DNA of 64,000 bases from Phycomyces nitens (taxonomy: Eukaryota > Mucoromycota > Mucoromycetes > Mucorales > Phycomycetaceae), in the NCBI GenBank assembly GCA_022702545.1, contig JAHRBC010000002.1:8494001-8558000 (forward strand), in the 5' to 3' direction. Positions 46,183 through 56,920 of this stretch are shown here, in pieces; position 1 is the stretch's first letter; each line of letters opens with the position of its first letter. Both the position numbers and the translations under genes were made by a program. Under the pieces are notes generated by a model, which was not told the origin of the DNA, did no database searches, and saw only the letters and a list, made by a program, of their open reading frames with translations.

Positions 46183-46514
46183 TTTCTTATTTTTTCAAAT
46201 AAATGAATACTTGATATGTATATCTTTTTATTTTTAAAGTTTGGATGCTCTAGCTATCATCACTGTTGAGAGGTTGTATGTTGAATAAATGTAAGCATTT
46301 CTTTCCTTGAAAAAATATTCGCAAAGGTCCAAACATATTCTTTTATCAGATTATATTGAGAGAAAGGGGACTATTTTTTAGGGGACAGAGTTACACAAGA
46401 CCAGATGTCTTGACGCGAGCCGGACATAAGCCAAGTAGGCATGCTCAAGCTTTTTTGCCAGAACATTGAAAATATTTTGTGTAACAGCCTGTACTTCACA
46501 GGTGTCTCGTAAGA

Positions 46515-46630
46515 TTAACGTTTTTTAACAGTCTTATATAAGCTGGAATATTTTTTAATAGTCTCTTCATATAAGCTGGAATATTTTTTAACAGTCTCTT
46601 CATATAAGCTGGAATATTTTTTAACAGTTT
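46515..46630. repeat. Three ~37-bp tandem units (ATATAAGCTGGAATATTTTTT)
   Basis: CATATAAGCTGGAATATTTT followed by TTAACAGTCTCTT is repeated three times, preceded by one half unit. The flanking 46385-46505 block is the dispersed repeat also found at 33050-33180. Confidence 0.7.
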
Positions 46631-46805
46631 ATTTAGACACTCCCAGGAAAAAAGTCATCACACATTTAGATGATTTTTGCATCCCAAAAATATACATATT
46701 ATCTTTAGCAACTATATTTTTATCTGTTCATTGTAATGCCTCGAGACTTTATATTCCAATAGTCAATAGTGTATATATTATGAAAATTAAAAAATAAATA
46801 ATGTT

Positions 46806-46945
46806 TAATATCAGGTGTTTCCACCACAAGCAGCAATTACAGCCTTAATCCGATCAGACATACTTGCAGCAAGCCTTGAACAAATTTAGGATCAATTTTC
46901 TCTCACTCCTTGGCAATACAGGCCTTGAGATCTGTGGCGATCCAG
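46806..46945 (-). pseudogene. Tc1 transposase 3' fragment
   Basis: The minus strand encodes a diverged version of the Tc1 C-terminus: DLKACIAKE, one stop, then GLLQVCLIGL and a terminal VVETPDIK-type tail, compare DLEVALQEEW ... QAVIDARGG at 9230-9330. The upstream catalytic part is gone. 46946-47134 is featureless. Confidence 0.5.
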
Positions 46946-47134
46946 CCTTATTAATGTATGTTTTACATATACATAAGCTATAAGTACAGATTATCTAAGA
47001 GCTAAAAAGGTACAATAGACGAATTATAGCTGTTGTAAAGGAGTATTGATTACTGCTGAATCTGAGAGTAAGACTGAAGGATAAAATAATATCCTCAGCT
47101 ATTCCAGTCAAACGGATCTGCCTTTATGAGATTA

Positions 47135-47337
47135 GAGGGTTTGGTACATTATCAAAATATTCTCCTACCTAAAAAAGGAAGCCATGGTCTTTGGATTGTT
47201 TCAAATTATTCTCAAAAAAAATTTGGTTCATCTTAAAAAGACAACTTTCACTTTGTTGTTACACAAATATCCTATTAAGGTAGTGTTTTTTTGCCTAGTC
47301 AAACTTAAATGATTTTTTGATTATTTACCAAACCCTC
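47135..47337. mobile_element. 203-bp MITE-like element with GAGGGTTTGGTA termini
   Basis: Perfect 12-bp inverted termini (GAGGGTTTGGTA ... TACCAAACCCTC) are flanked on both sides by TA. If the TA duplications are counted, the palindromic match extends to ATTAGAGGGTTTGGTA. Non-coding. Consistent with a non-autonomous Tc1/mariner-type miniature element. Confidence 0.75.
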
Positions 47338-47359
47338 TAATTATCGAATAACAGTCTTT

Positions 47360-48192
47360 AGGTGATCTTGAAAGTATCATCCAAGACCATCACTGTCAAT
47401 TTATCATCAATTCTGTCAATGAAAACAACATCATCACCCTATAGGAATTAAAAGCCGTACTATTGGAAGAGTTTGACAACATTGGTAGCATTAGTGCGTC
47501 TACTCTGCAACCTCTTGAATAACATTGAAAGGATTACATTGAAGAGGTCGACTCCAATGGAAGAGAAGAGCAATGATGAAGAGACTTGTCGAAAAAGAAA
47601 GAAGTTTATATTATGCCTCCAACCCGAGGGCATTCTGTACAGTCAAAATTGTATTTTTATCGACGAGGCAGGCTTCAATATTAACATGATCAAAGGCCAC
47701 GCTCAATCAAAAGCTGGCACAGCAGCCTTTGTTAAAACTATAACCAAGAGAACAGTAAATGTGACAATGCTAGAATTCACTACAATCCCTCTCTCCACAG
47801 CTGGCTGCAAGAAAAAACAAGCATCAACTCAAGTTTCTTCTTCCTTACTCTCCTTTCTTGAATCCTGTCGATGAATGCTTTTCCAAGCTAAAGAACTTTG
47901 TCAAGTAGTATTTGGATACCAAAGAAATCTTGTACGAGAGGATCCAACCTAGTAGTTATCAAATATCTAAGCAGGATTGGAAATGCTGGGCCAGGCATTC
48001 AATCTCATTTCACCAAAAGTGTTTAAACATGGAAATAAATATTTGATTTCATTTTTAAATTTCAATATCACCATTTCGATACTTGATCTGTACCCATTTA
48101 ATTTGCACCAAAAGGCAAAAGTTTGCAAGAAAAGCTCATTTGGGTCCGAAAATCCTGTATACTGGCCAATTTTTTTTTCGTCGACTGTATGA
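47360..48192 (+). pseudogene. DDE_3 (IS630/Tc1-related) transposase relic with right terminus
   Basis: Frames read ISASTLQRLLNNIERITLKR (HTH region), NCIFIDEAGFNINM (first catalytic Asp) and GHAQSKAGT. After an internal deletion and frame change come LLPYSPFLNPVDECFSKLK and WKCWARHSISFHQK. It ends with ACTGGCCAATTTTTTTTTCG at 48161-48180 and TCGACTG then TA at 48190, the reverse complement of the terminus at 51994-52021. Same family as the 909-aa transposase at 52119-54904. 48193-49890 holds only uncertain frames. Confidence 0.7.
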
Positions 48193-48199
48193 CGTGTTC

Positions 48200-49890
48200 A
48201 ATTTTGTGGCTTTGAAATTGTCGAGTATTTAGTGTCTTTGGCATATTTCTTTTTTCTTTAACTTATACAACAGGTATGTTAATTAAACCCACGTCCTTTC
48301 TCATCTTCTGTTTTCAATCTTTTTACTTGCTTATTATTGTTTGGAGTCTCTTCTCTCCCTCTTTGTATGAGCAAATAAAAACAAGATTGAAACCAGGTAT
48401 AGCACGCTCTGTTATGATCCATACGAGGAATGCCAACCGACCCACGATGCCATTGGGTTAGGAGCTTCCAGCGAGACACGCAGAGTTGTGGTCTTTTTGT
48501 GTTTAATGGGGAGTCTCTTCTGTCCATTTTTCAGATTAAGACCCGTGCTTAAGATGAGGATTTATTATACTGCTTACTAACTTGAAAAAATTATATTTTT
48601 GACTCCCTCTTTTGAGGGAGAAGATATAGGAACATATTCAAGAATTACTTACAACGATTGTAGTACCAGGTATTTACAGCTCTCCAATATATATTTCGCT
48701 TATTAACATATTCTAATAAATAGTTGTTTTATTTACTATTTGCGTTAAAATTTAACCATGTCCATCTTTAAGAGGCTGTTTAATGACTTCACTATTCTGC
48801 GTTATATTTAAATTATGGTTAATCTTGAAGAGTATATTCATTGGTTTCGTGATGGTTTTTGAAACCATACACGATTCTGAATACAGACACGCGTGGACAA
48901 CAAATTCAGTTTAATTTTAACGGCGTGCTTATTACCAAGTGGAGAAAAAGATAATGCTGTAGAGGTAGCAGAGCTAGATGGTACTATGGAAAGGTGTATT
49001 CTAGAAGTACCCGTCACTGGATGTAATCAATCACTTTTTATTATTATTTTCAAGTAGAATCTTTGTACTTCTCCCAAATCTTTTCTCCCCCCGACCACCA
49101 TAGCCCTCCCACTTCTTCGCTTTCTCCTAATTCACCTGTCTTTGCTGTCTTCTCCAGTCCCCTTGGCTCTTTCTCCAATAACTTATCTCCAAGCCCTTCT
49201 GCCACCACCATTTGCCATGGGGACGTGAAGAATGAGGATATTCTTCCTATAGTCAAAGATGATACCTGTGCATCAACAATAAGAATACCGATAGAAAGTA
49301 ATAGAAAAAAAGCCGCTAGTTCTACGACTGAAAGTTCCTCAATAGTTTTGTTTCAGTCAAGGCATTCCACTTTTCATATATATATATATTTGTTCATTAA
49401 ACGATGCTTTTATGTGTTGTGCTTTATTTTATTTTATGAAAACGGTCGCTCTGCTCGGCCACCCTCACCACTCACCACTACCCCAGCCCTCCCTCTCCTA
49501 CCTGACAAATTGAAAAGGATACTATAAAACCCAGGTTTTGAGCTTACATCCAGATAATAATAATCAGCCCACACATCTTTGTTAAGTTTTTATGCAATAA
49601 AAATCTGCCCATTGGGAGTTTCATTGCATTCTCTACTGTCTAATCTCTTATTCTTCTTTTCTCTCTCTCTACCAGTTTATCTTATACCACGAAGATAAGT
49701 AATGATTGTCTACATATAGTGGTACTAAAACGATTCCACTGTTAGATATATGATATAATAATTAGAATAGCAAATATACAAGATATACACTATAGTAATT
49801 GTGCTATAGAATATGAGCTTATTTTTAACTTCCTTTTCCTGGAACTGAATAAATCGTCAAAAAGGGCCAGTTTTTTGAACAATTGTTTTA
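48200..49890. other. Long stretch without a supported gene
   Basis: The longest frame (49063-49527, plus strand) is Ser/Pro-rich at its start and low-complexity, with no domain and no paralogue in the window. The rest is AT-rich, including an (AT)n run near 49380. Decayed LTR sequence is possible but not demonstrated. Confidence 0.4.
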
Positions 49891-49895
49891 TTTTT

Positions 49896-51951
49896 TTATT
49901 CATTGGAATTAGAGCTAGAACATATTTGCTTATCTACACTCTGGCTGTCTGAATCTGTAACTCTATCGTTTACTGCCTCCTTGTAGATCATGATATATGA
50001 TACAGTTGGAAGCAAGTTACTTTCGATGAGACCATAAGGATTATTATCATTGGTATCAATGTCAGCAAGAGATAATTCCATCGAATGCTTAAAATAAAAG
50101 TAAATCAAACAAAAGATAAATCACCACAGCATCCCATGAGTAACTTATTAAATATGTACCTTCAAAGTTAGCATCGAACGGAGTGCATGTGTCAAGACGC
50201 CATTAACTTTATTGAACCGAGGTAGTTCTCCCCAAGTAATTTTCTCATATGGATAATAGCCATCGACATAGCGAACGATGTAAACCTCAAAGGAGAAACC
50301 TATAAGACAGAATGTATTGGCAATGGAAAATTAAGAAATATAAAACAAAACTTATTCAATGAAACACTTATTTGCTACATACCATGTATCAAGATACCGA
50401 AAGTCACTAACGTGTTATGAGCACTTGATATTCTCATTCTTTTGTGTAATTGTCGTTTTGCAGTCTCAAGGACTCTTACTCTTGTTGCATCGACTATACA
50501 TTTTTTTACAGAGGGGGCCTTAACTTCTCCGTTTCCAACTTCATATTCTTGACCGTTTGATAATTTGGTGCTGAAAATTATATCTGGTCGAAATGATATA
50601 CTACTTGGTGAGTTGGAACTTGCTGTTAAAGAGGTTTTATCCCTAAAGATTTCATTAGTAAGGAATAAAGTTGCGCTGCAAATAAACCCACCATGTCAAG
50701 CGAACGGTACTATGCGACGACCATAATGATGAAAATAGACAACTAATCGAGTCAATGAGCAGTGAAAGTTCACTATCTTCTCTGTACTTGGATTTCGAAT
50801 GTTTTAAGTATACATCAGTTAGAATATGGTTGATAGCTAGTTCTTCCATTGTTGTATAGTTGTGATCAAGTCGCAGCAATTCGTTACTTTGCATTGCAGA
50901 CGTAAGTATGTTGATATTCTGCGTTGTCAAGGGAGAAAAGATGGCTTGTTCAGCTACATATCCAACCGATATAGGCTGTGGTTCGTAATCAACACTGCTG
51001 AATAAACCTGATAATCTTAACCTTATATCTAAGTTCGTTTTTTTGATATTGCCCGTTTTTATCTCGCTGTAAGCTTCATCATAAATGGTTTTGATGGTAT
51101 AATTTGTCGTTTTCATCTCCACCTTATCAGTGGTGATGATACCCATCTCACATAATGACAAATACCAAAAGAACTTTTCGGTAAACTTCATACTGGGCAA
51201 TGAAGGTTCTGTGTTGGTTTCCGGTATATAGCTACTGCCACCTGATAGCCATAAACTTGATTCATCGTAGATAACTTCAACAGCTTCGTTATCTTCCGTA
51301 ATGCTCCTACCGCTTGTGTGATTAGGCAATTCCTCCACAAGTTCACTGTCTTCCGTTTTCTTATCTGTGAAGTAATTACTGCTGGTGGGGCTTGTGGTTT
51401 TCTTCTCATTGTCATACCAAATCTAAGAAAAGATATGAGTGCTTTATCCTGAATACTTGATCTTTTATTACCTTTTTTCTTTCAGCCTTTTGTTCTGATT
51501 GACTTGTTTCTAACTGCCTCTTGCGTATTTGAGAAGCAACCAAATCCGTCTCAGTTTCAAAAGCTTCATACGTCGCTTTACTTCTTTTTTGTCTGATTTT
51601 TTGTTCCGCAATTGAGGCGGTGGCCTGAATTCCTTCTTCAATTAGATCTTTCCAATTGATTTGATCAAAATCAAGCATAAACTCGTTTTTTTTCAACGAC
51701 TGTTTAGCAATTTTTCCGAATCGGCCACCCCAGGTCGATTTAAGCTGCTCAAGACCCAGACATTTAGTTGCTAGTTCTTCGACAATTAGTTTCTTATTCA
51801 TTCCCATGAATCTTGAAAGAGAAATTGGTAATTCTAATCGCTGTGCGAAAAGGATGTACTTTCGAATCCCTAATCAAATTATTATGAAAATTAGAAGTAA
51901 GATAATATAATATTCTGGAGCAATACCTTCTTCGTAAATATTCATTGGCAT
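49896..51951 (-). CDS. PD-(D/E)XK nuclease-like protein (family 4), intact 581 aa
   Basis: Six exons (51951-51927, 51869-51472, 51422-50692, 50642-50383, 50299-50160, 50087-49896) sum to exactly 582 codons with GT-AG introns of 49-84 bp. The N-terminus MPMNIYEGIRKYIL is followed by a basic coiled segment (AEQKIRQKRSKATYEAFETE). The middle is Ser/Thr-rich. The C-terminal region has SFRPDIIFSTK and, about 20 residues on, EVGNGEVKAPS: R-P-D...G-E-x-K, the clearest PD-(D/E)XK signature in the window. A helix with VDATRVRVLETAK follows, then FSFEVYIVRY strands. A complete open gene with no paralogue in the window. Its start is only 43 bp from the terminus of the next transposon. The biological role is unknown; nuclease activity is predicted only from motif. 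Confidence 0.75.
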
Positions 51952-51993
51952 GGTAATTCAATCAAAATAATTATTGGTGAGTTATGTCACGGC

Positions 51994-54945
51994 ACAGTCG
52001 ACGAAAAAAAAATTGGCCAGTTTGAAATGAAAATGGATCACCGATTTTGAAAATGGGTCAGCCAATAAAAATGAGTCAGCCAATAAAGAAGTGTAATGTA
52101 TGCTTTTTATTTTGTTTCTTATAATCCTTTTTCACAATCCAAACATCTTTGCCAGAACGTCAAAGAATGCTTTATCCAATTCTCGCAATCTTCTCTGCTG
52201 ATGTGAAACGATGCGTTGCGAATACGATCAGATTTTTTTTTTTCATTCTGCCTGACAGAAGAAGGATCGTTATTTACAACAGTCTTCAGCTTGGACCAAA
52301 ACTCTTTGATCGGATTTAAAAAAGGAGAATAAGGTGGCAAAAAGAGAAGTTTATAACCACGTTTCCCAACCCAATCTTCAATAAGTGCAGCCTTGTGAAT
52401 GGATGCATTGTCAAGAACTAGATACTTGTAGCTCATGTTAGCCGCATCCAGTGTCGTGAGGACCTGCTCTATGTATTCAAGGAAGTCACTGCTGGTAGTA
52501 TCTTTCCTCTTGGGGGCCTGAGATTTCTCACCAGTTCGAGTTCGTTTTCCACTCCTAGCACTAAGTACAACTTCTTTTCTGGATAATGTGATTAAACCAC
52601 TTTTACAAATAGCACCCAAGATGCTGACATTTGCTCCCTTTGTTTGAACATCAATTTTGCAAGGTGTTCCAGCCTCAGACCATCCATATGAGCGATGCAT
52701 ACTCCTGTTAAAGCCAGCTTCATCCAAGAATACACATTCATTCATAAAGTCTATGTTCTGGCTAACCCAGTATGCTACCGCATCTCGTCTTTTGGGAACA
52801 GTTTTATCCGTGTTCCTGCCATAATATCTAGGGATGATACGCTTGTAGGTTAGGCGACACTTCTTCTTCATGTGATTCTCCACTGATCTAGGGGTGATCT
52901 GTATATCTCTAAATTCTTTTGACAGGTGGTCTGTAACAGCTTCAACTATCAATGTTGGCTCATTAGCCAGCAGCTCAAAGATAAATACAGTATGTTCGTC
53001 TTTGAATATTGTGGGTCGTCCCTTTCCTTCTTTGATTGCGATAGAATCAGGGAACCCCTTTTCAGCTATTTCGCTTGTCATTTGATTCCACTGCTTAACT
53101 TTACGAATAGCTGTTGACTTGGAGAACCCTACCTTTCTACCCGCTTCACTGATAGACATATTCTCAAACTCTTGCAACAAATTGATCAAATTGACTACCT
53201 TTGTTTCGTTCTTGGTAATGTATGATCCCCTTTCATTCTTCACTACATTATGTGAGGGGTCCTTGGAGTGGGGTTTGATCTTCTTGGAAGCTGAAGGACG
53301 GTTAAATGACTCTTCTCCACCAATTAATGCTGTGCGAGCTTGGTAAATCTTATCGGCAGCAATATTGATCTCCTTTTTCATTTGTAATAAGTGGCCTAAA
53401 GTAATCGGGAGTATGGAGAGATCGGATATAGTGGATGGAAAGTTAAAGCTGTGACGGTACTTGGAGACATAAAGGCCATTTCTGGCAAACTCCGTAGTCG
53501 AGAGAGAGCAATGGGTACCAGTAATTTGAATAAAATAAATCATTAAGCGGCAATCATACTTGCAGGTATATTGAATTATTCCATCCAATACATCCTTTGC
53601 CTCTCGTAATAGTTTGCCTTTATCTTTAATTGACTTTGAGTCACTGATACGTTTGGCGCATTCACCAATAGCAAGATCCAGTTCTTTATCAATATCAACG
53701 ACCAGTCTGATATCAATTTTAAATCCATGAATATGCTTTGTCTTGGGATAAAGGATCTTCTCTTTGATTGTGAGCGGATATTCAGATTCGGCTGAGACTA
53801 TACGGACATTTTCTGAAGGAGGGAACAATAACTCCAGCAAAGGAGACCATAGGATTCGAAAGTAATCATTTTCGCGGTAGTTGACATCACTGAAATTACT
53901 GAGCATCTTTTTATAATCGTTCATTGTTCTGAGTATGTGCTTTATCATACTAAACACCCTCGTAAGGCCAATATCACTTGCATGCTTGATTTTCATTTTT
54001 CCAATATAGTTTTTAACAGCGTTAAAATCATTCGATATCTCCAACGTGTTCTTAATGATAATTAGAGCATTCGTGACGATTGCATCCAAAGGGTATTCCT
54101 TCATCTTGAGCTTGTTATCAAAGTAGTCGTTGATGTATTTCCACTGATCGTCATCAAAGAGTCGTCGCTGAGAGGAATACGATTGATCAGAAAGATCAAG
54201 AATGGATGAAGATCCAGCAGCCATGATTTTGCGTTGGCGGTCAGTGAGCTGTTTAGGGTTTTGCAAGTACAGCCGATGCAGTTTTAAGGCTTCCCTTTTG
54301 ATTATTGTACCCAAGCTTAAAGTGGAATTTGGTATCATGATACCATCGCTTTCAACATCAGTGGCTTTATCAATAGCTTTACTAGTGGCTTTGTCAGTGG
54401 CTTTGTTAATGGCTTTATCAGTCTGTCTCCTTTTGGTGTCCTTTGTTTCTGGTTGAGTATTCACGCGTTTCTTGCTTTGTGATCTCTTCACAGCCTCTTC
54501 TTCCAAACCAGCTTTCACCTTTTCGACATTAGTGACGTGATTAATAGCATATTTTTGCAATTTTGGATACGAGGTGTGCCAGAAATGATCGAGGGCATCG
54601 TTTTGATTGTGAAGCGCAGCAAGGAGTCCAACTATTACTTTACATTCCTTTGAATCAACAAAAGCGGCACCAAGTACTTTGAGATCATCTTCAAGAAGCT
54701 GAACTGCTTCTCTTCTTGGCTTGGTCGGGTCAATGGCTACTAAACTTTGGTAGAAGTTTATTAGGCTCCATTCCGAAAAACTTGTTGAGCTCCAATAACC
54801 TATTGTAACTATCTGGTTAGAGTCATACTTTATTACTATTATATTAATATGTACATACTATAGCATACCAGTTTTCCTTTCAAGGATTTCCAGCGAGATG
54901 TCATGGGTGTTATAAACTGGGATTTTTTTTAGAAAGAATTAAAAA
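51994..54945 (-). mobile_element. DDE_3 transposon (element Y)
   Basis: The left end is CAGTCGACG, an A-run and TTGGCCAGT (51994-52021), the inverse of the end at 48161-48190. Short direct repeats (GGTCAGCCAATAAA) follow at 52050-52085. The right end is uncertain: AAACTGGGATTTTTTTTAG at 54918-54936 resembles a worn inverse of the left end. TA flanks are not perfect (CA at the left). Confidence 0.55.
52119..54904 (-). CDS. 909-aa DDE_3-type transposase with Glu-to-Lys change at third catalytic site
   Basis: Exon 1 (54904-54869) encodes MTSRWKSLKGKL and exon 2 (54812-52119) the rest; the 56-bp intron has GTATGC and CTAACCAG ends, and the total is 910 codons in phase. Residues 1-490 have no recognised domain; they include a Lys/Thr-rich stretch with DKATSKA-type repeats (about 140-165). 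An HTH (SISEAGRKVGFSKSTAIRKV) lies near 575. The catalytic domain shows FLDEAGFNRSM (first Asp), YLVLDNASIHK (second Asp) and PPYSPFLNPIKEFWSKLK, where the family normally has NPIE: the third acidic residue is Lys (AAA), unless the next Glu substitutes. Otherwise the frame is fully open. The 500-aa N-terminal extension is far longer than usual Tc1 or IS630 transposases. Confidence 0.75.
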
Positions 54946-55256
54946 ACACTAAAGGGGATATCTAACGATAAATGTATAGATCTGTCATACTTAATTTTAG
55001 TAATACAAGCTTTAGTGGTTTGTCTTTACAAAAGAAGCAGGAATTCTGTCAAAACTTATTTTGATATTTGAATTGACATTATAGTCAGGGACATACTTGA
55101 TACGATATGTCAGCCTTCATTTTTGATAAATCAAATCATATAAATATCCTTTATAGTGTCACTTTGATAAAGAGTAACTTTGAATTTTGATTTTGATTTT
55201 GTTATAACTTATAGAAAGTAATGAAGAAAAGAAAAATAAGTTGCAAAGTCAACATA
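54946..55256. other. Spacer, nothing recognised
   Basis: AT-rich 3' flank of the family-1 gene. No repeat or frame supported. Confidence 0.4.
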
Positions 55257-56911
55257 TCATGGAACAAAGTTATGGCGAGTTGCACAGGGACGTTTTCGAT
55301 CACGAGTTGATGAAAATACATACTGGACATTTTGATCAGGCAAGGAAGGTCGTTTGTGCGTATTAAACACTTGCAATTCATCATGGTCCACAACCTTGCA
55401 ATATTGCTCAAAGATCGTCAAAACCTTGACGACATCATCAAGTTGGATGAGATATTGCGTAAGGTTTGCCAGCGATGAAGGCATGGTGAGTGTGGCTAGT
55501 TCCATCATAAAATAAACGCCATCCGACATCAATTTGGTCAAATAAAAGGTAGTGGTACAGCCAACAGATTGAATGGACAGACAAGCCTCTAGATTGCTGT
55601 GATCGATTGCATTCTTGGAAAACAGGCCGAGCCGAATGAGATCTTTTCCAATTGAATAGTTGTTGCTGCTTTCTGACACTGATTTTACTTCTGCAAACCC
55701 AATTGTCATTTTGTATTGGACTCCTTCGAAACAAGAGATCATTGCATCTGGACGGCCAGTAGAGATTGTTCCTTTTGGTAACAATTTTGCGTCATAATTC
55801 GTGGTGCCTGTCCACTGGAAATACACATTGTTTTCTGGATCGTCAAGTAAAGGTTGGAGTGCAGGATTAAGATATCGGGTACACAGTTCCTGTTCCCTGA
55901 TTTCTGTGGATACGTTTTCCTCTGGCAATTCATCGATCCTACAGTTATAAGAAATCAATGAGTGAATAAAATGCTGGTTTACATGGCTACACCTACAATC
56001 TAGCAATAGATTTGATGATTTTCCTGTTTATAGTCGATGCACCCTTGGCCATAGTCCATAGTTCAAGACACGCATCAAACCGAGTTATTTGACGATAGCG
56101 AGCCTTGGTTACAATGTTTTTTAGGACCTGAAGCAGATCGACGTCAAATTGGTCACCATGATAACCAAAGCCAAATTTACACCGTACATGCTCTTGGAGC
56201 AGACGGATATTTTCGGGACCAAACACCCTTACAATGTCATTATTCATCCGGTCAGGTTTGATTAACAGGATAGAAGACATGGCCCTATATCAAGACAATA
56301 AGAAAAAAAGTGATATTTTGCCTTAATTGCTTACAAGATCTGGTGTACATGTGACTCCATCAGCAAACTATCTTTTCCGATGACGATGGATTGTTGGAAT
56401 TGGTAAAATGCATCCGATACGTCAAAATTGTCAACGAAATATCGCTCAGCTGGGAGTTGGGGTGAGTATTCATCTGAATCAAATTGAGAGGGGTATTGGA
56501 AATATGTTTGTTTCTCCCCAAAGGATGATTCATTGGTGGCAAGGTTGTGTGTTGTTTCTGTTGAAATTGAAGGAGATGAACACCCATCGCGACTGATGTC
56601 TTGATTTTTGGAATGAGAGTGCTGTTGGTAAGCAACGGATGACGATGGATTCTGATGCAAATGCCTTTCATTCACATGGTTTTTGGTTTCTTCCCTAGAT
56701 CCAAAGTATAAATTGCATGACGGGCATGCATACACAACTGTATCGGCGTCCTCACGGCTGTCAACACATATTGTCTCAGGAGGAGGCACTACAGTTAAGC
56801 GTTTTGTCCCAGATGGCAGAGACACATGGTGAACATCACTCAAATGACGTCGAAGTTTTGCTTTTTGAGAGAAATTGCATTTGTTGCACAAATGGCAAGC
56901 ATTGTCAATGA
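55257..56911 (-). CDS. C2H2 zinc-finger / RPDA...EVK nuclease-like protein (family 1), start codon lost
   Basis: Exons (about 56911)-56335, 56284-55997 and 55938-55257 stay in phase to the stop, about 510 codons without interruption. Two zinc-finger-like units come first (ACHLCNKC...LRRHLSDVHH; CPSCNLYF...NHVNERH), then a Ser/His-rich linker, RYFVDNFDVSDAFYQFQ and a helical exon 2. The nuclease-like domain has RYLNPALQPLLDD, TGRPDAMISC, GFAEVKS, DLIRLGLFSKNAID and SDGVYFMMEL, with a basic tail RDRKRP. RPD...E-V-K fits PD-(D/E)XK. No ATG precedes the first finger: 10 bp upstream the sequence turns into the terminus of MULE-B2, which has apparently removed the original start. Confidence 0.7.
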
Positions 56912-56920
56912 ATAACTTTT

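Noticed and set aside
49063..49527. 154-aa Ser/Pro-rich frame as a gene
   Set aside because: Low complexity, no splice or paralogue support, hydrophobic AT-driven middle part.
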